A program made the position numbers and the translations under genes. A stretch of 7,074 nucleotides of DNA from Clostridiales bacterium (GTDB lineage Bacteria; Bacillota; Clostridia; Tissierellales; Dethiosulfatibacteraceae): assembly GCA_003539375.1 (NCBI GenBank), contig DPPH01000177.1, forward strand, positions 1,391 to 8,464, in the 5' to 3' direction. Positions within the stretch are counted from its first letter, which is position 1. Every line of letters starts with the position of its first letter. The notes under the pieces are model-generated. The model was not told the DNA's origin, searched no databases, and saw only the letters and a list, made by a program, of their open reading frames with translations. Of the stretch, positions 1-5,960 are shown piece after piece.

Positions 1-802
1 TTGCTCCTGTAAATGCCCCCTTCTCATATCCAAAAAGCTCACTTTCCAAAAGATTTTCAGGTATTGCTCCGCAGTTTATAGGTATAAAAGGACCTTTGTT
101 TCTTATACTTCTTTGATGTATAAGATTTGCAATTTCTTCTTTACCAGTACCACTTTCTCCCCTTATTATGACAGTGCTATTGTTTTCAGATACGATGTCT
201 ACCATTTCTATTACTTTTTTCATCTGGGAACTGCTTCCTATAAGTTTATTTAAAAATCTCTTTTTATGTTTTTTTGTGATTTTAGATTCTTGTATATTTC
301 CATCAGAGTTTAGATAAACAGTCCCAATTTTTTTATTATCACTTGTTATCTGCTTTGGTTCATTTAACTCATCAAGTTCTTCAGTTTTATTTGTATTTGA
401 GTAGATTATTTTATCATTTTCGTTTTTTAAAATCAGATTATATGAAATATTGTCACCTATAGTTTCTATGACTTTTCTGTATAGTTTTTCTTTTATCTTT
501 AAATCTTCATTACTGTAGTTGTTTGAAATTATTTCAGAAAAGAAGTCACAGTTAATAAGATCTTTTTCTTTTGGTTTTCTATCATACTTCCATATAAATC
601 CGTATTCAACTCCAAGCTTGAATTTAAATATGAATATATAACTATTTTTAAAATCAATAAAAGAATCTCTTTTGTTTAATAATCTGATTCTGTTATTTCT
701 ACTGGGTGTTTTGCTCATACTGCATAGAATTATTTTCTCTTGAGAAAAAAAACAAAGATTCAAATTATTATTTTCTAAAAATTTCGAAATTTTATTTTCC
801 AT
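1..802 (-). CDS. Sigma-54-dependent transcriptional activator (bEBP), C-terminal part outside window
   Basis: Reading leftward from an ATG at 802-800, the frame stays open to the window edge for 267 codons. From about residue 187 the protein is a clear sigma-54-interacting AAA+ domain. It has a Walker A motif GESGTGKE at residues 215-222, the NCGAIPENLLESELFG segment at about 243-258, and the sigma-54-contacting GAFTGA loop at 262-267, which ends exactly at the edge. The Walker B motif, sensor motifs and DNA-binding helix-turn-helix would lie beyond the window. Residues 1-186 are a lysine- and asparagine-rich region that I do not recognise as a receiver, GAF or ACT domain; a degenerate PAS-like fold is possible. 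The start is supported by a GAAGGTG ribosome binding site 5 nt upstream. The gene is divergent from the permease operon, which has a -24/-12 promoter, so this protein is the obvious candidate activator. That link is inferred from position. Confidence 0.93.
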   Translation of the reverse strand, partial: MENKISKFLENNNLNLCFFSQEKIILCSMSKTPSRNNRIRLLNKRDSFIDFKNSYIFIFKFKLGVEYGFIWKYDRKPKEKDLINCDFFSEIISNNYSNEDLKIKEKLYRKVIETIGDNISYNLILKNENDKIIYSNTNKTEELDELNEPKQITSDNKKIGTVYLNSDGNIQESKITKKHKKRFLNKLIGSSSQMKKVIEMVDIVSENNSTVIIRGESGTGKEEIANLIHQRSIRNKGPFIPINCGAIPENLLESELFGYEKGAFTGA

Positions 803-822
803 ATTTTCACCTTCTCTTTATC

Positions 823-851
823 ATTATACATATTTTTCTCATAATTCTCAA
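823..851 (-). promoter_or_regulatory. Sigma-70-type promoter of the bEBP gene
   Basis: On the minus strand a -35 hexamer TTGAGA (851-846, five of six consensus bases) is followed, after a 17-bp spacer, by a perfect TATAAT (828-823). Transcription would begin near 816, about 14 nt before the ATG, with the ribosome binding site at the very 5' end of the message. The -35 and most of the spacer coincide with the TTCTCA repeat at 836-850. A protein bound there should therefore block this promoter, which suggests autoregulation (inference). Confidence 0.65.
836..850. promoter_or_regulatory. Putative activator site 1 (TTCTCA-N3-TTCTCA)
   Basis: The sequence TTCTCATAATTCTCA holds two direct TTCTCA hexamers at a 9-bp step. 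An oppositely oriented copy with the same hexamers and the same 3-bp gap lies at 889-903. The centre is about 170 bp upstream of the -24 element of the permease promoter, in the range normal for enhancer sites of sigma-54 activators. It also overlaps the -35 of the divergent regulator gene. The bound protein is inferred to be the adjacent bEBP. Confidence 0.5.
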
Positions 852-888
852 TATAAATGTTTTCATATGATGATAAATATTATAATTT

Positions 889-903
889 TGAGAAATTTGA
901 GAA
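889..903. promoter_or_regulatory. Putative activator site 2 (TGAGAA-N3-TGAGAA, inverted copy of site 1)
   Basis: The sequence TGAGAAATTTGAGAA is the reverse complement of site 1 in both hexamers and differs only in the 3-bp gap. Its centre (896) is 53 bp from the centre of site 1 (843), close to five helical turns, so both would lie on the same face of the DNA. It sits about 118 bp upstream of the -24 GG. A further single TTCTCA occurs at 970-975 and may be a weak extra half site. Confidence 0.5.
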
Positions 904-1011
904 TTATAGGACTATATTTCTCTTTTTTTATTACTTTTCTGTTAAACATTCTATTATTTTCATGTTTTTTTCTCATTAATCTTGTTTTTACCAACTATTT
1001 TCTTAAATATT

Positions 1012-1028
1012 TCGGCATGTATCTTGCT
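1012..1028 (+). promoter_or_regulatory. Sigma-54 (-24/-12) promoter of the permease-DUF917-hyuA operon
   Basis: The sequence TCGGCATGTATCTTGCT matches the -24/-12 consensus (YTGGCACG-N4-TTGCW) with two mismatches. The invariant GG (1014-1015) and GC (1026-1027) are separated by exactly 10 bp. Transcription should start near 1039, leaving a leader of about 38 nt before the permease ATG. The neighbouring divergent gene encodes a sigma-54 activator, and repeat sites for such a protein lie 110-180 bp upstream. These three independent signs make this a strong call. Confidence 0.85.
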
Positions 1029-1061
1029 ATATATTAAAGTAATCAAAACAAAATATATTAA

Positions 1062-1068
1062 AAAGGAG
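1062..1068 (+). promoter_or_regulatory. Ribosome binding site that fixes the permease start
   Basis: AAAGGAG is followed after 8 nt by ATG at 1077. An in-frame GTG at 1068 would extend the protein by three residues, but it begins on the last G of this Shine-Dalgarno and has no site of its own. The ATG at 1077 is therefore preferred. Confidence 0.85.
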
Positions 1069-1076
1069 TGTTAATT

Positions 1077-2333
1077 ATGTCAGAAGCAAATCAAAAAGTT
1101 GTAGAGCAGTATGCTCTAAATGAAATTCCCCAATCAGAAAGACAATCCTGGGGTAGTATTGCACTAATATGGATAGGTTCTATGATTTGTGTGCCTTCAC
1201 TAATGATAGGAGGACTTTTAGTATCAGGATTGACTGTAACAAACGCACTAATAGCAGGGGTAATAGGTTATCTTATAGTAGTTATATACATGTGTTTTCA
1301 AGGTATGCAGGCTAGTGATACCGGTCTACCAACTGTAAGTGCAGCAGCTCAATCCTTCGGTAAAAAAGGATCTAGAATAGTTATATCATTAATATTGGGT
1401 ATAGCATGTTTGGGATGGTTTGGTTTTCAAGCAAATGTATGCGGATCTGCATTCAGCGGTATAATGGCCAGTGCATTCAATCTAAATATACCTATACCTG
1501 TTTCTTCATTTATGTGGGGTATTATTATGCTGATTACAGCAATATATGGATTTAATGCACTTAAATATTTAAATTACATAGCTGTACCATCTTTAATACT
1601 GGTATCTATATATGGGGTATTTGCATCTTTTTCAAAATTCGGAACAGAAATACTTATGAACTATACTCCTCCTCAATCAATGTCCATGCTTTCAGGTATA
1701 GCTATGACCGTTGGTTCTTTTGCTTTAGGTGGAGTAATAGCAGGTGATTATTCTAGATATGCCAAAAACAGAAAAGATGTTGTAAAATCATCAGTATTTG
1801 GAGTTATACCAGCAGGATTTGCCATGATTACAATGGGAGGAATCATGAGTTTGGTTTCCGGTACATATGATATATCTATAGTGCTTACCGATTTAGGTGT
1901 TCCAGCTTTCGGTCTAATTGCATTAATACTAGCAACCTGGACAACAAACACTATAAATGCTTATTCCGGTGGACTTGCTATAACAAATCTGTTCAACCTA
2001 GATGATTCCAAAAGAAGTATTGCAACTGCCGTGGCAGGTATTGCAGGAACTCTTTTAGCTGTTTTCGGAATTATAAATTATTTCGTTGGATTTTTATCTC
2101 TATTGACTTCTGCAGTTCCACCTGTAGCAGGTATTATGATAGCTGAATACTGGATAGTAAACAAAGGTGAGGCTTCTACTTTTACAGCAAAAAAAGGAAT
2201 TGACTATGCAGCAGTAGCTGCTTGGCTTATCGGAAGTCTAGTAGCAATATATTTTAAATGGGGAATTCAACCTGTGAACGGTATAGTAGTTTCTATGGTT
2301 ATATACCTAATTTCTAAAAAAATATCAAAATAA
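1077..2333 (+). CDS. NCS1-family permease (CodB / hydantoin-permease-like)
   Basis: A very hydrophobic 418-residue protein with about twelve predicted membrane segments, the usual size and topology of nucleobase:cation symporter-1 transporters such as cytosine permease CodB. Recognisable stretches are SWGSIALIWIGSMICVPSL (about 24-42, first helix), GWFGFQANVCG (113-123, the Trp/Gln region that in the characterised hydantoin carrier Mhp1 contacts the ring), GDYSRYAK (223-230, the conserved NCS1 DYSR motif) and TNTINAYSGGL (290-300). It should sit in the cytoplasmic membrane and import a small heterocycle with a cation. It is the first gene after the sigma-54 promoter and lies 14 bp upstream of a DUF917 gene. 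With hydantoinase-type partners, a hydantoin, thiohydantoin or other ureide is more likely than cytosine. The ATG at 1077 is chosen over the GTG at 1068 because of the ribosome binding site. Confidence 0.92.
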   Translation: MSEANQKVVEQYALNEIPQSERQSWGSIALIWIGSMICVPSLMIGGLLVSGLTVTNALIAGVIGYLIVVIYMCFQGMQASDTGLPTVSAAAQSFGKKGSRIVISLILGIACLGWFGFQANVCGSAFSGIMASAFNLNIPIPVSSFMWGIIMLITAIYGFNALKYLNYIAVPSLILVSIYGVFASFSKFGTEILMNYTPPQSMSMLSGIAMTVGSFALGGVIAGDYSRYAKNRKDVVKSSVFGVIPAGFAMITMGGIMSLVSGTYDISIVLTDLGVPAFGLIALILATWTTNTINAYSGGLAITNLFNLDDSKRSIATAVAGIAGTLLAVFGIINYFVGFLSLLTSAVPPVAGIMIAEYWIVNKGEASTFTAKKGIDYAAVAAWLIGSLVAIYFKWGIQPVNGIVVSMVIYLISKKISK

Positions 2334-2347
2334 GAAAGGATGATTAC

Positions 2348-3442
2348 ATGAAAGAATTAAATAAACAATCAATCGAAGATATCGCACTGGGGGCAGCTCT
2401 TCTAGGAACAGGCGGTGGTGGCGACCCATATGTAGGAAAACTCATGGCTCTTCAGGCTATAGAAAATTACGGACCTGTAAAAGTTATTGATGTGGAAAGC
2501 ATCCCTGATGACGCACTTATAGTTCCAACTGCAATGATGGGTGCTCCGACTGTATTGGTTGAAAAAATAGCAAACGGCGGAGAATTCAAAAGAGCTTTTG
2601 AAGCTATGGAAAAATATTTAGGTAAAAAAATATTTGCAACTATGCCAATAGAAGCAGGTGGTGTTAATTCAATGATTCCTCTTGCTGTTGCAGCTCAGAT
2701 GGGTATACCTATTGTTGACGGTGATGGAATGGGTAGAGCCTTTCCTGAACTACAGATGGTAACATATCATCTTCACGGAATAACTTCTGGTCCAATGGTA
2801 GTAACAGATGAAAAAGGAAACGTAAGTGTACTTGAAACAATAAACAATAAATGGTCTGAAAATATTGCAAGAGCTATGACTGTTGCTCAAGGTGGTTCTG
2901 TTATGATATGCATATATCCTATGACAGGCAAGCAGGTAAAGAAATGTGCAATAAGAGATATAATGAGTTTCTCTGAAAAAATAGGAACTTCTATTAGGGA
3001 ATCTACAAAAAAAGATACTCCTCCTATAAATCAGTTGCTTGATGAAATAAATGGCTATGAACTTTTTAAAGGAAAAATTGTAGATGTTTTAAGGGAAACC
3101 AAGGCTGGTTTTAACTTTGGAACCGTAAAATTAGACGGAATAGATAACTACAAAGGATATAACTGCGAGGTTAACTTCCAAAATGAAAATTTAGTTGCAA
3201 AGAAAAATGGAAAAGTAATAGCTACTACTCCAGATCTAATATGTATGGTAGATACTGAAAATGTTTCTCCTATTACTACTGATGCATTAAAATACGGAAG
3301 AAGAGTTGTTGTGATAGGTTTAAAATGCAACGATATGTGGAGAACTAAAAAAGGACTCGAAACAGTTGGACCTAAGTATTTCCAATATGACTTAGATTAT
3401 ATTCCTATAGAAGAACTAATGAAGGAGGTAGCTAATGTATAG
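2348..3442 (+). CDS. DUF917 / S-methyl-thiohydantoin desulfurase-family protein
   Basis: A 364-residue soluble protein of the DUF917 family, which as I recall Pfam now names after S-methyl thiohydantoin desulfurase (S-Me-THD). Family hallmarks seen are a glycine-rich LGTGGGGDPY at about 19-28, MPIEAGGVNS at 99-108, and VDGDGMGRAFPELQM at 123-137, whose acidic residues could bind metal or substrate (inference). Length is normal for the family and the frame is intact. An AAAGGA site lies 7 nt before the ATG, 14 bp after the permease stop. The 3' end overlaps the hyuA-like gene by 8 bp, so the two are probably translationally coupled and may form a complex. DUF917 proteins commonly sit beside or are fused to HyuA-type proteins. 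The reaction is probably on a (thio)hydantoin-like ring, but the substrate is not determined by the sequence. Confidence 0.9.
   Translation: MKELNKQSIEDIALGAALLGTGGGGDPYVGKLMALQAIENYGPVKVIDVESIPDDALIVPTAMMGAPTVLVEKIANGGEFKRAFEAMEKYLGKKIFATMPIEAGGVNSMIPLAVAAQMGIPIVDGDGMGRAFPELQMVTYHLHGITSGPMVVTDEKGNVSVLETINNKWSENIARAMTVAQGGSVMICIYPMTGKQVKKCAIRDIMSFSEKIGTSIRESTKKDTPPINQLLDEINGYELFKGKIVDVLRETKAGFNFGTVKLDGIDNYKGYNCEVNFQNENLVAKKNGKVIATTPDLICMVDTENVSPITTDALKYGRRVVVIGLKCNDMWRTKKGLETVGPKYFQYDLDYIPIEELMKEVANV
3422..3428 (+). promoter_or_regulatory. Ribosome binding site of the hyuA-like gene, inside the DUF917 gene
   Basis: AAGGAGG lies in the last codons of the DUF917 gene, 6 nt before the ATG at 3435. 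The following gene starts before the DUF917 stop (TAG at 3440-3442). This arrangement favours coupled, near-equimolar synthesis of the two proteins. Confidence 0.85.
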
Positions 3443-4985
3443 ATTAGGAGTTGATGTAGGAGGTACAAATACAGATGCTGTAATCATTGATGATTCTTTG
3501 AAAATACTTTCAAGGGTAAAAGTACCTACGACCGAAGATGTAAGTACTGGAATATATAAGGCAGTGGCTCAAGTACTAAAAAATATAAATATTGATAAGA
3601 AAAAAATAAATTATGCTATGCTCGGTACAACTCAATGCACTAATGCAATAGTTGAGAGAAAAAAATTATGCAAAGTTGGAATAATTAGATTAGGATCTCC
3701 TGCTACACATTCAATAGAGCCTATGATAGATTGGCCTGAAGATTTAAAAGAATCTATTAGCAATAATTACTACATAGTAAAAGGCGGTTATGAATTCGAC
3801 GGAAGAGAAATAAATCCAATCGATGAAAATGAAATAATAAAAGCGGCAGAAGATATGAAGGGAAAGGTGGATTCTATAGCTATTTCCTGTGTTTTCTCTC
3901 CAGTTAAAGCAGAACATGAATACAAAGCTGCTGAGATAGTAAAAAATGTATTAGGAGATATACCAATATCATTGTCAAATGAAGTAGCAAGTATGGGGCT
4001 TCTTGAAAGAGAAAATGCCACAGTGCTTAATTCTGCACTAATGACTACAGCAGAGATAGTAACAGAGGGCTTTGTGTCTGCTCTTCAAAAAGAAGGTATA
4101 AAAAATGCCAAAGTCTATCTATGTCAAAATGACGGTACTCTTATGAACGTAGACTACACAAAAAGATTCCCGATACTTACTGTTGCCTGCGGTCCTACAA
4201 ACAGTATTAGAGGTGCCTCTTTCCTTAGCAATAAAGAAAATGCCATAGTGTTAGATGTAGGTGGAACAACTACAGATATAGGAGTCATTGTGAATTCTTT
4301 TCCTAGAGAGTCTTCTCTGGCTGCTGATGTAGGTGGAGCTAGAACCAACTTTAGAATGCCTGATATTATGGCTATCGGATTAGGTGGTGGAACAATCATT
4401 AGAGAAAATGGTTCTGAAATAAAAATAGGCCCCGACAGTGTAGGTTATAAGCTTACTGAAAAAGCTCTATGTTTCGGTGGTGATACAATGACAGCAACAG
4501 ATATTGCAGTAAGACTAGGAATGGCTAATATAGGAGATACTAATAAAGTTGCTCACATACCTATGGAATTTGCTAAAAAAACCATGAATCTTATGACTGC
4601 AAAATTAGAAGAAGGTATAGATAAAATGAAGCTATCTGCTAAAGATGTCCCTGTTGTCCTCGTAGGAGGTGGCGGCATTATTGTAAAAGATAAGATAAAA
4701 GGGGTTTCTGAACTTATTAAGCCTGATAATTTCCCTGTAGCAAATGCAATAGGCGCTGGAATTGCTCAAGTAAGTGGTACCTATGAAAAGCTCTTTACTT
4801 TAAGTGATAAGATAACAAGAGATGATGCTCTTAAAACTGCAAAAAAAGAAGCTGTACAAATAGCTTTAGATGCCGGTGCAAAAGAAGATTCAATAGATAT
4901 TGTTGAAGTTGAAGATGTACCTTTGGCTTATCACCCTGGAAATGCAACTAGAATAAAAGTCAAAGCTGCTGGTAATCTTATTTAA
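3435..4985 (+). CDS. Short HyuA-type hydantoinase/oxoprolinase family protein
   Basis: A 516-residue protein with the ASKHA ATPase fold of the Hydantoinase_A / 5-oxoprolinase family. The N-terminal phosphate loop is GVDVGGTNTDAVIID at 5-19, followed by GTTQCTNAIVERK at 64-76. The second phosphate loop is DVGGTTTDIGVI at 274-285, then GLGGGTII at 315-322, and a glycine-rich GGGGII near the adenosine site at 411-416. ATP-using hydantoinases and oxoprolinases cleave a cyclic amide at the cost of ATP. Full-length HyuA is usually about 680-700 residues and works with HyuB. This one is the compact form that pairs with DUF917, and no hyuB is present in the window. The C-terminus (PGNATRIKVKAAGNLI) looks like a natural family ending, not a truncation. 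It is the last gene of the operon and is followed by a hairpin. Ring-opening of a hydantoin-like substrate is inferred. Confidence 0.9.
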   Translation: MYRLGVDVGGTNTDAVIIDDSLKILSRVKVPTTEDVSTGIYKAVAQVLKNINIDKKKINYAMLGTTQCTNAIVERKKLCKVGIIRLGSPATHSIEPMIDWPEDLKESISNNYYIVKGGYEFDGREINPIDENEIIKAAEDMKGKVDSIAISCVFSPVKAEHEYKAAEIVKNVLGDIPISLSNEVASMGLLERENATVLNSALMTTAEIVTEGFVSALQKEGIKNAKVYLCQNDGTLMNVDYTKRFPILTVACGPTNSIRGASFLSNKENAIVLDVGGTTTDIGVIVNSFPRESSLAADVGGARTNFRMPDIMAIGLGGGTIIRENGSEIKIGPDSVGYKLTEKALCFGGDTMTATDIAVRLGMANIGDTNKVAHIPMEFAKKTMNLMTAKLEEGIDKMKLSAKDVPVVLVGGGGIIVKDKIKGVSELIKPDNFPVANAIGAGIAQVSGTYEKLFTLSDKITRDDALKTAKKEAVQIALDAGAKEDSIDIVEVEDVPLAYHPGNATRIKVKAAGNLI

Positions 4986-4988
4986 AAT

Positions 4989-5020
4989 TTAAAGCTGTCG
5001 GTAAAAACTGACAGCTTTAA
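4989..5020. terminator. Hairpin terminator between convergent genes
   Basis: A near-perfect stem of 13 pairs (4989-5001 with 5008-5020, one G-U) encloses a 6-nt loop TAAAAA; the core arms are AAAGCTGTC and GACAGCTTT. It begins 3 nt after the hyuA-like stop codon and ends 4 nt before the end of the convergent AraC-type gene. The T-runs on either side are short (TTATTCTTTT on the right; AAATTTT read leftward), so it probably works in both directions as a moderate intrinsic terminator. Confidence 0.8.
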
Positions 5021-5024
5021 CTAA

Positions 5025-5885
5025 TTATTCTTTTACAACCGGTATCCATATTTCTGATTTATAATTCTCATCATTAGGATTTCCCGGGTAATAAACTTCT
5101 AGTTCAGGTGCATCTGCATGTTTATAACCAGTAGAAGGAAACCATTCATTAAATATTTTCTTCCATACTGTTTGCATAGCATCAGGCATAGGACCTATAC
5201 ATTCAAATACAGCCCAAGACTGTGATGGTATATCTATTAAATCAAGATTTTCACCTTCTATTTCTTGATTTTCTTCTACGGCTATCATATAAGTAAACTT
5301 AGAATCTTCTTCATCCATATCCATGCATATTCCTAAGATACCCAGTGGTCCTGCTTTTCCCATAAGACTATTACAGAATCCATTTTTATGTGATTCCTGC
5401 CAAAATTTTGGTATGGTTTTGAAATTTTCATTATCTTCTGTTGAAACTCTTATGCTTTTTCCTATTACTTTAAAACTTTCTTTTTCAATAATTTTGTAAT
5501 TCATTTGTTCTCCTCCTTTTACTGTGAGATGGAAAGAAATTCTCTGGTATGCTTTTATAAGGTTTTCATTTCTTCCAATTTTAGATGGAGAGACTCCATG
5601 CCATTTTGAAAAGGCTCTTGAAAATGATTCTGGACTGGAATAGCCGTATTCAAATGCTAAATCTATTATTTTTTTATCACCAGTCACCATTTCTTGAGCT
5701 GCTTTTGTTAGTCTTCTCTTTCTTATGTATTCGCCTATATTTTCTCCTGCTAAAAATTGGAATGTTCTGTGTAGATGAAATTTTGAAATGCATGCAATTT
5801 TCGCTATTTCATCAATACTAATTTCTTCATTTAGATTATTTTCTATATAGTCTAGTACTTCATTCATTGATTTTATATAGTTCAT
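5025..5885 (-). CDS. AraC-family regulator with C-terminal GyrI-like effector-binding domain
   Basis: A 286-residue protein. Residues 1-105 form an AraC-type DNA-binding domain with two helix-turn-helix units (about 24-45, SIDEIAKIACISKFHLHR; and about 73-96, IIDLAFEYGYSSPESFSRAF). Residues 128-286 form a GyrI-like / BmrR-type small-molecule-binding domain with the family's closing pattern ELEVYYPGNP...SEIWIPV. This architecture, like that of Rob- and BmrR-type regulators, usually senses lipophilic or cationic small molecules and controls detoxification or efflux genes; the target here is unknown. The ATG at 5885 is chosen because AGGAG lies 8 nt upstream. An in-frame GTG at 5894, three codons earlier, overlaps that AGGAG. 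A strong internal ribosome binding site precedes Met128, so a separate GyrI-only protein may also be made. The gene is convergent to the hydantoinase operon and 75 bp downstream of the AlsS-like gene. Confidence 0.92.
   Translation of the reverse strand: MNYIKSMNEVLDYIENNLNEEISIDEIAKIACISKFHLHRTFQFLAGENIGEYIRKRRLTKAAQEMVTGDKKIIDLAFEYGYSSPESFSRAFSKWHGVSPSKIGRNENLIKAYQRISFHLTVKGGEQMNYKIIEKESFKVIGKSIRVSTEDNENFKTIPKFWQESHKNGFCNSLMGKAGPLGILGICMDMDEEDSKFTYMIAVEENQEIEGENLDLIDIPSQSWAVFECIGPMPDAMQTVWKKIFNEWFPSTGYKHADAPELEVYYPGNPNDENYKSEIWIPVVKE
5502..5517 (-). promoter_or_regulatory. Internal ribosome binding site and ATG for a GyrI-only product
   Basis: Within the AraC-GyrI gene, reading leftward, a perfect AGGAGG (5517-5512) is followed by a 7-nt spacer and an in-frame ATG (5504-5502, Met128). 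Translation from here would give a 159-residue protein ending at 5025 that is exactly the GyrI-like domain, beginning MNYKIIEKESF. The Shine-Dalgarno is at least as good as that of the full-length gene. A second, shorter product is an inference. Confidence 0.6.
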
Positions 5886-5893
5886 TCTTTCCA

Positions 5894-5898
5894 CTCCT
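5894..5898 (-). promoter_or_regulatory. Ribosome binding site that fixes the AraC-type start
   Basis: Read leftward, AGGAG precedes the ATG at 5885 by 8 nt. The upstream in-frame GTG at 5894 begins within this site and so is unlikely to be the start. Confidence 0.8.
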
Positions 5899-5905
5899 AG
5901 ATACT

Positions 5906-5934
5906 ATTATAAAGGAACAAATATTTATTTCATG
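5906..5934 (-). promoter_or_regulatory. Possible promoter of the AraC-type gene
   Basis: On the minus strand a perfect TATAAT (5911-5906) lies about 20 nt before the AraC-type ATG. The best-placed -35 (CATGAA at 5934-5929, 17-bp spacing) is poor. The promoter could be weak or activator-dependent, or the gene could be read through from the AlsS-like gene 75 bp upstream. I saw no clear terminator in that gap. In DNA this AT-rich a chance match is possible. Confidence 0.35.
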
Positions 5935-5960
5935 ATAATTATTGCTATTTGATGTAAGGT

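Larger units (their letters stand above)
803..1076. other. Divergent regulatory intergenic region
   Basis: This gene-free stretch of about 270 bp separates the leftward bEBP from the rightward permease operon. From left to right it holds the bEBP ribosome binding site and promoter, the inverted pair of TTCTCA repeats, a T-rich segment of about 110 bp (roughly 904-1010) without convincing motifs other than one extra TTCTCA, the -24/-12 promoter, and a short leader with the permease ribosome binding site. The T-rich segment could be a flexible or bent spacer that lets an upstream-bound activator loop to the promoter. I saw no riboswitch-like fold or small RNA in it. Confidence 0.8.

Noticed and set aside
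864..869. CATATG palindrome near the middle of the divergent region as an operator.
   Set aside because: It is only 6 bp, is not centred between the two TTCTCA boxes (their midpoint is at 869.5), and is common by chance in AT-rich DNA.
982..1009. A sigma-70-like TTGTTT ... TAAATA upstream of the permease.
   Set aside because: Both hexamers are poor, spacing is 16 bp, and such matches are expected by chance in this T-rich DNA. The -24/-12 element just downstream explains the promoter much better.
1029..1076. A purine-type or other riboswitch ahead of the NCS1 permease.
   Set aside because: The leader predicted from the sigma-54 start is only about 38 nt, and no aptamer-like stem system or terminator hairpin is present there or farther upstream.
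3788..4399. Antisense open frames of 77 and 81 codons inside the hyuA-like gene, and similar ones inside the permease, DUF917, AraC-type and AlsS-like genes.
   Set aside because: They lie wholly within strongly supported genes, show no recognisable protein features, and have no convincing context as separate genes.
5886..5960. A terminator between the AlsS-like gene and the AraC-type gene.
   Set aside because: Only short AT-rich palindromes such as ATAATTAT are present, with no stable GC-containing stem followed by a T-run. Read-through is possible.
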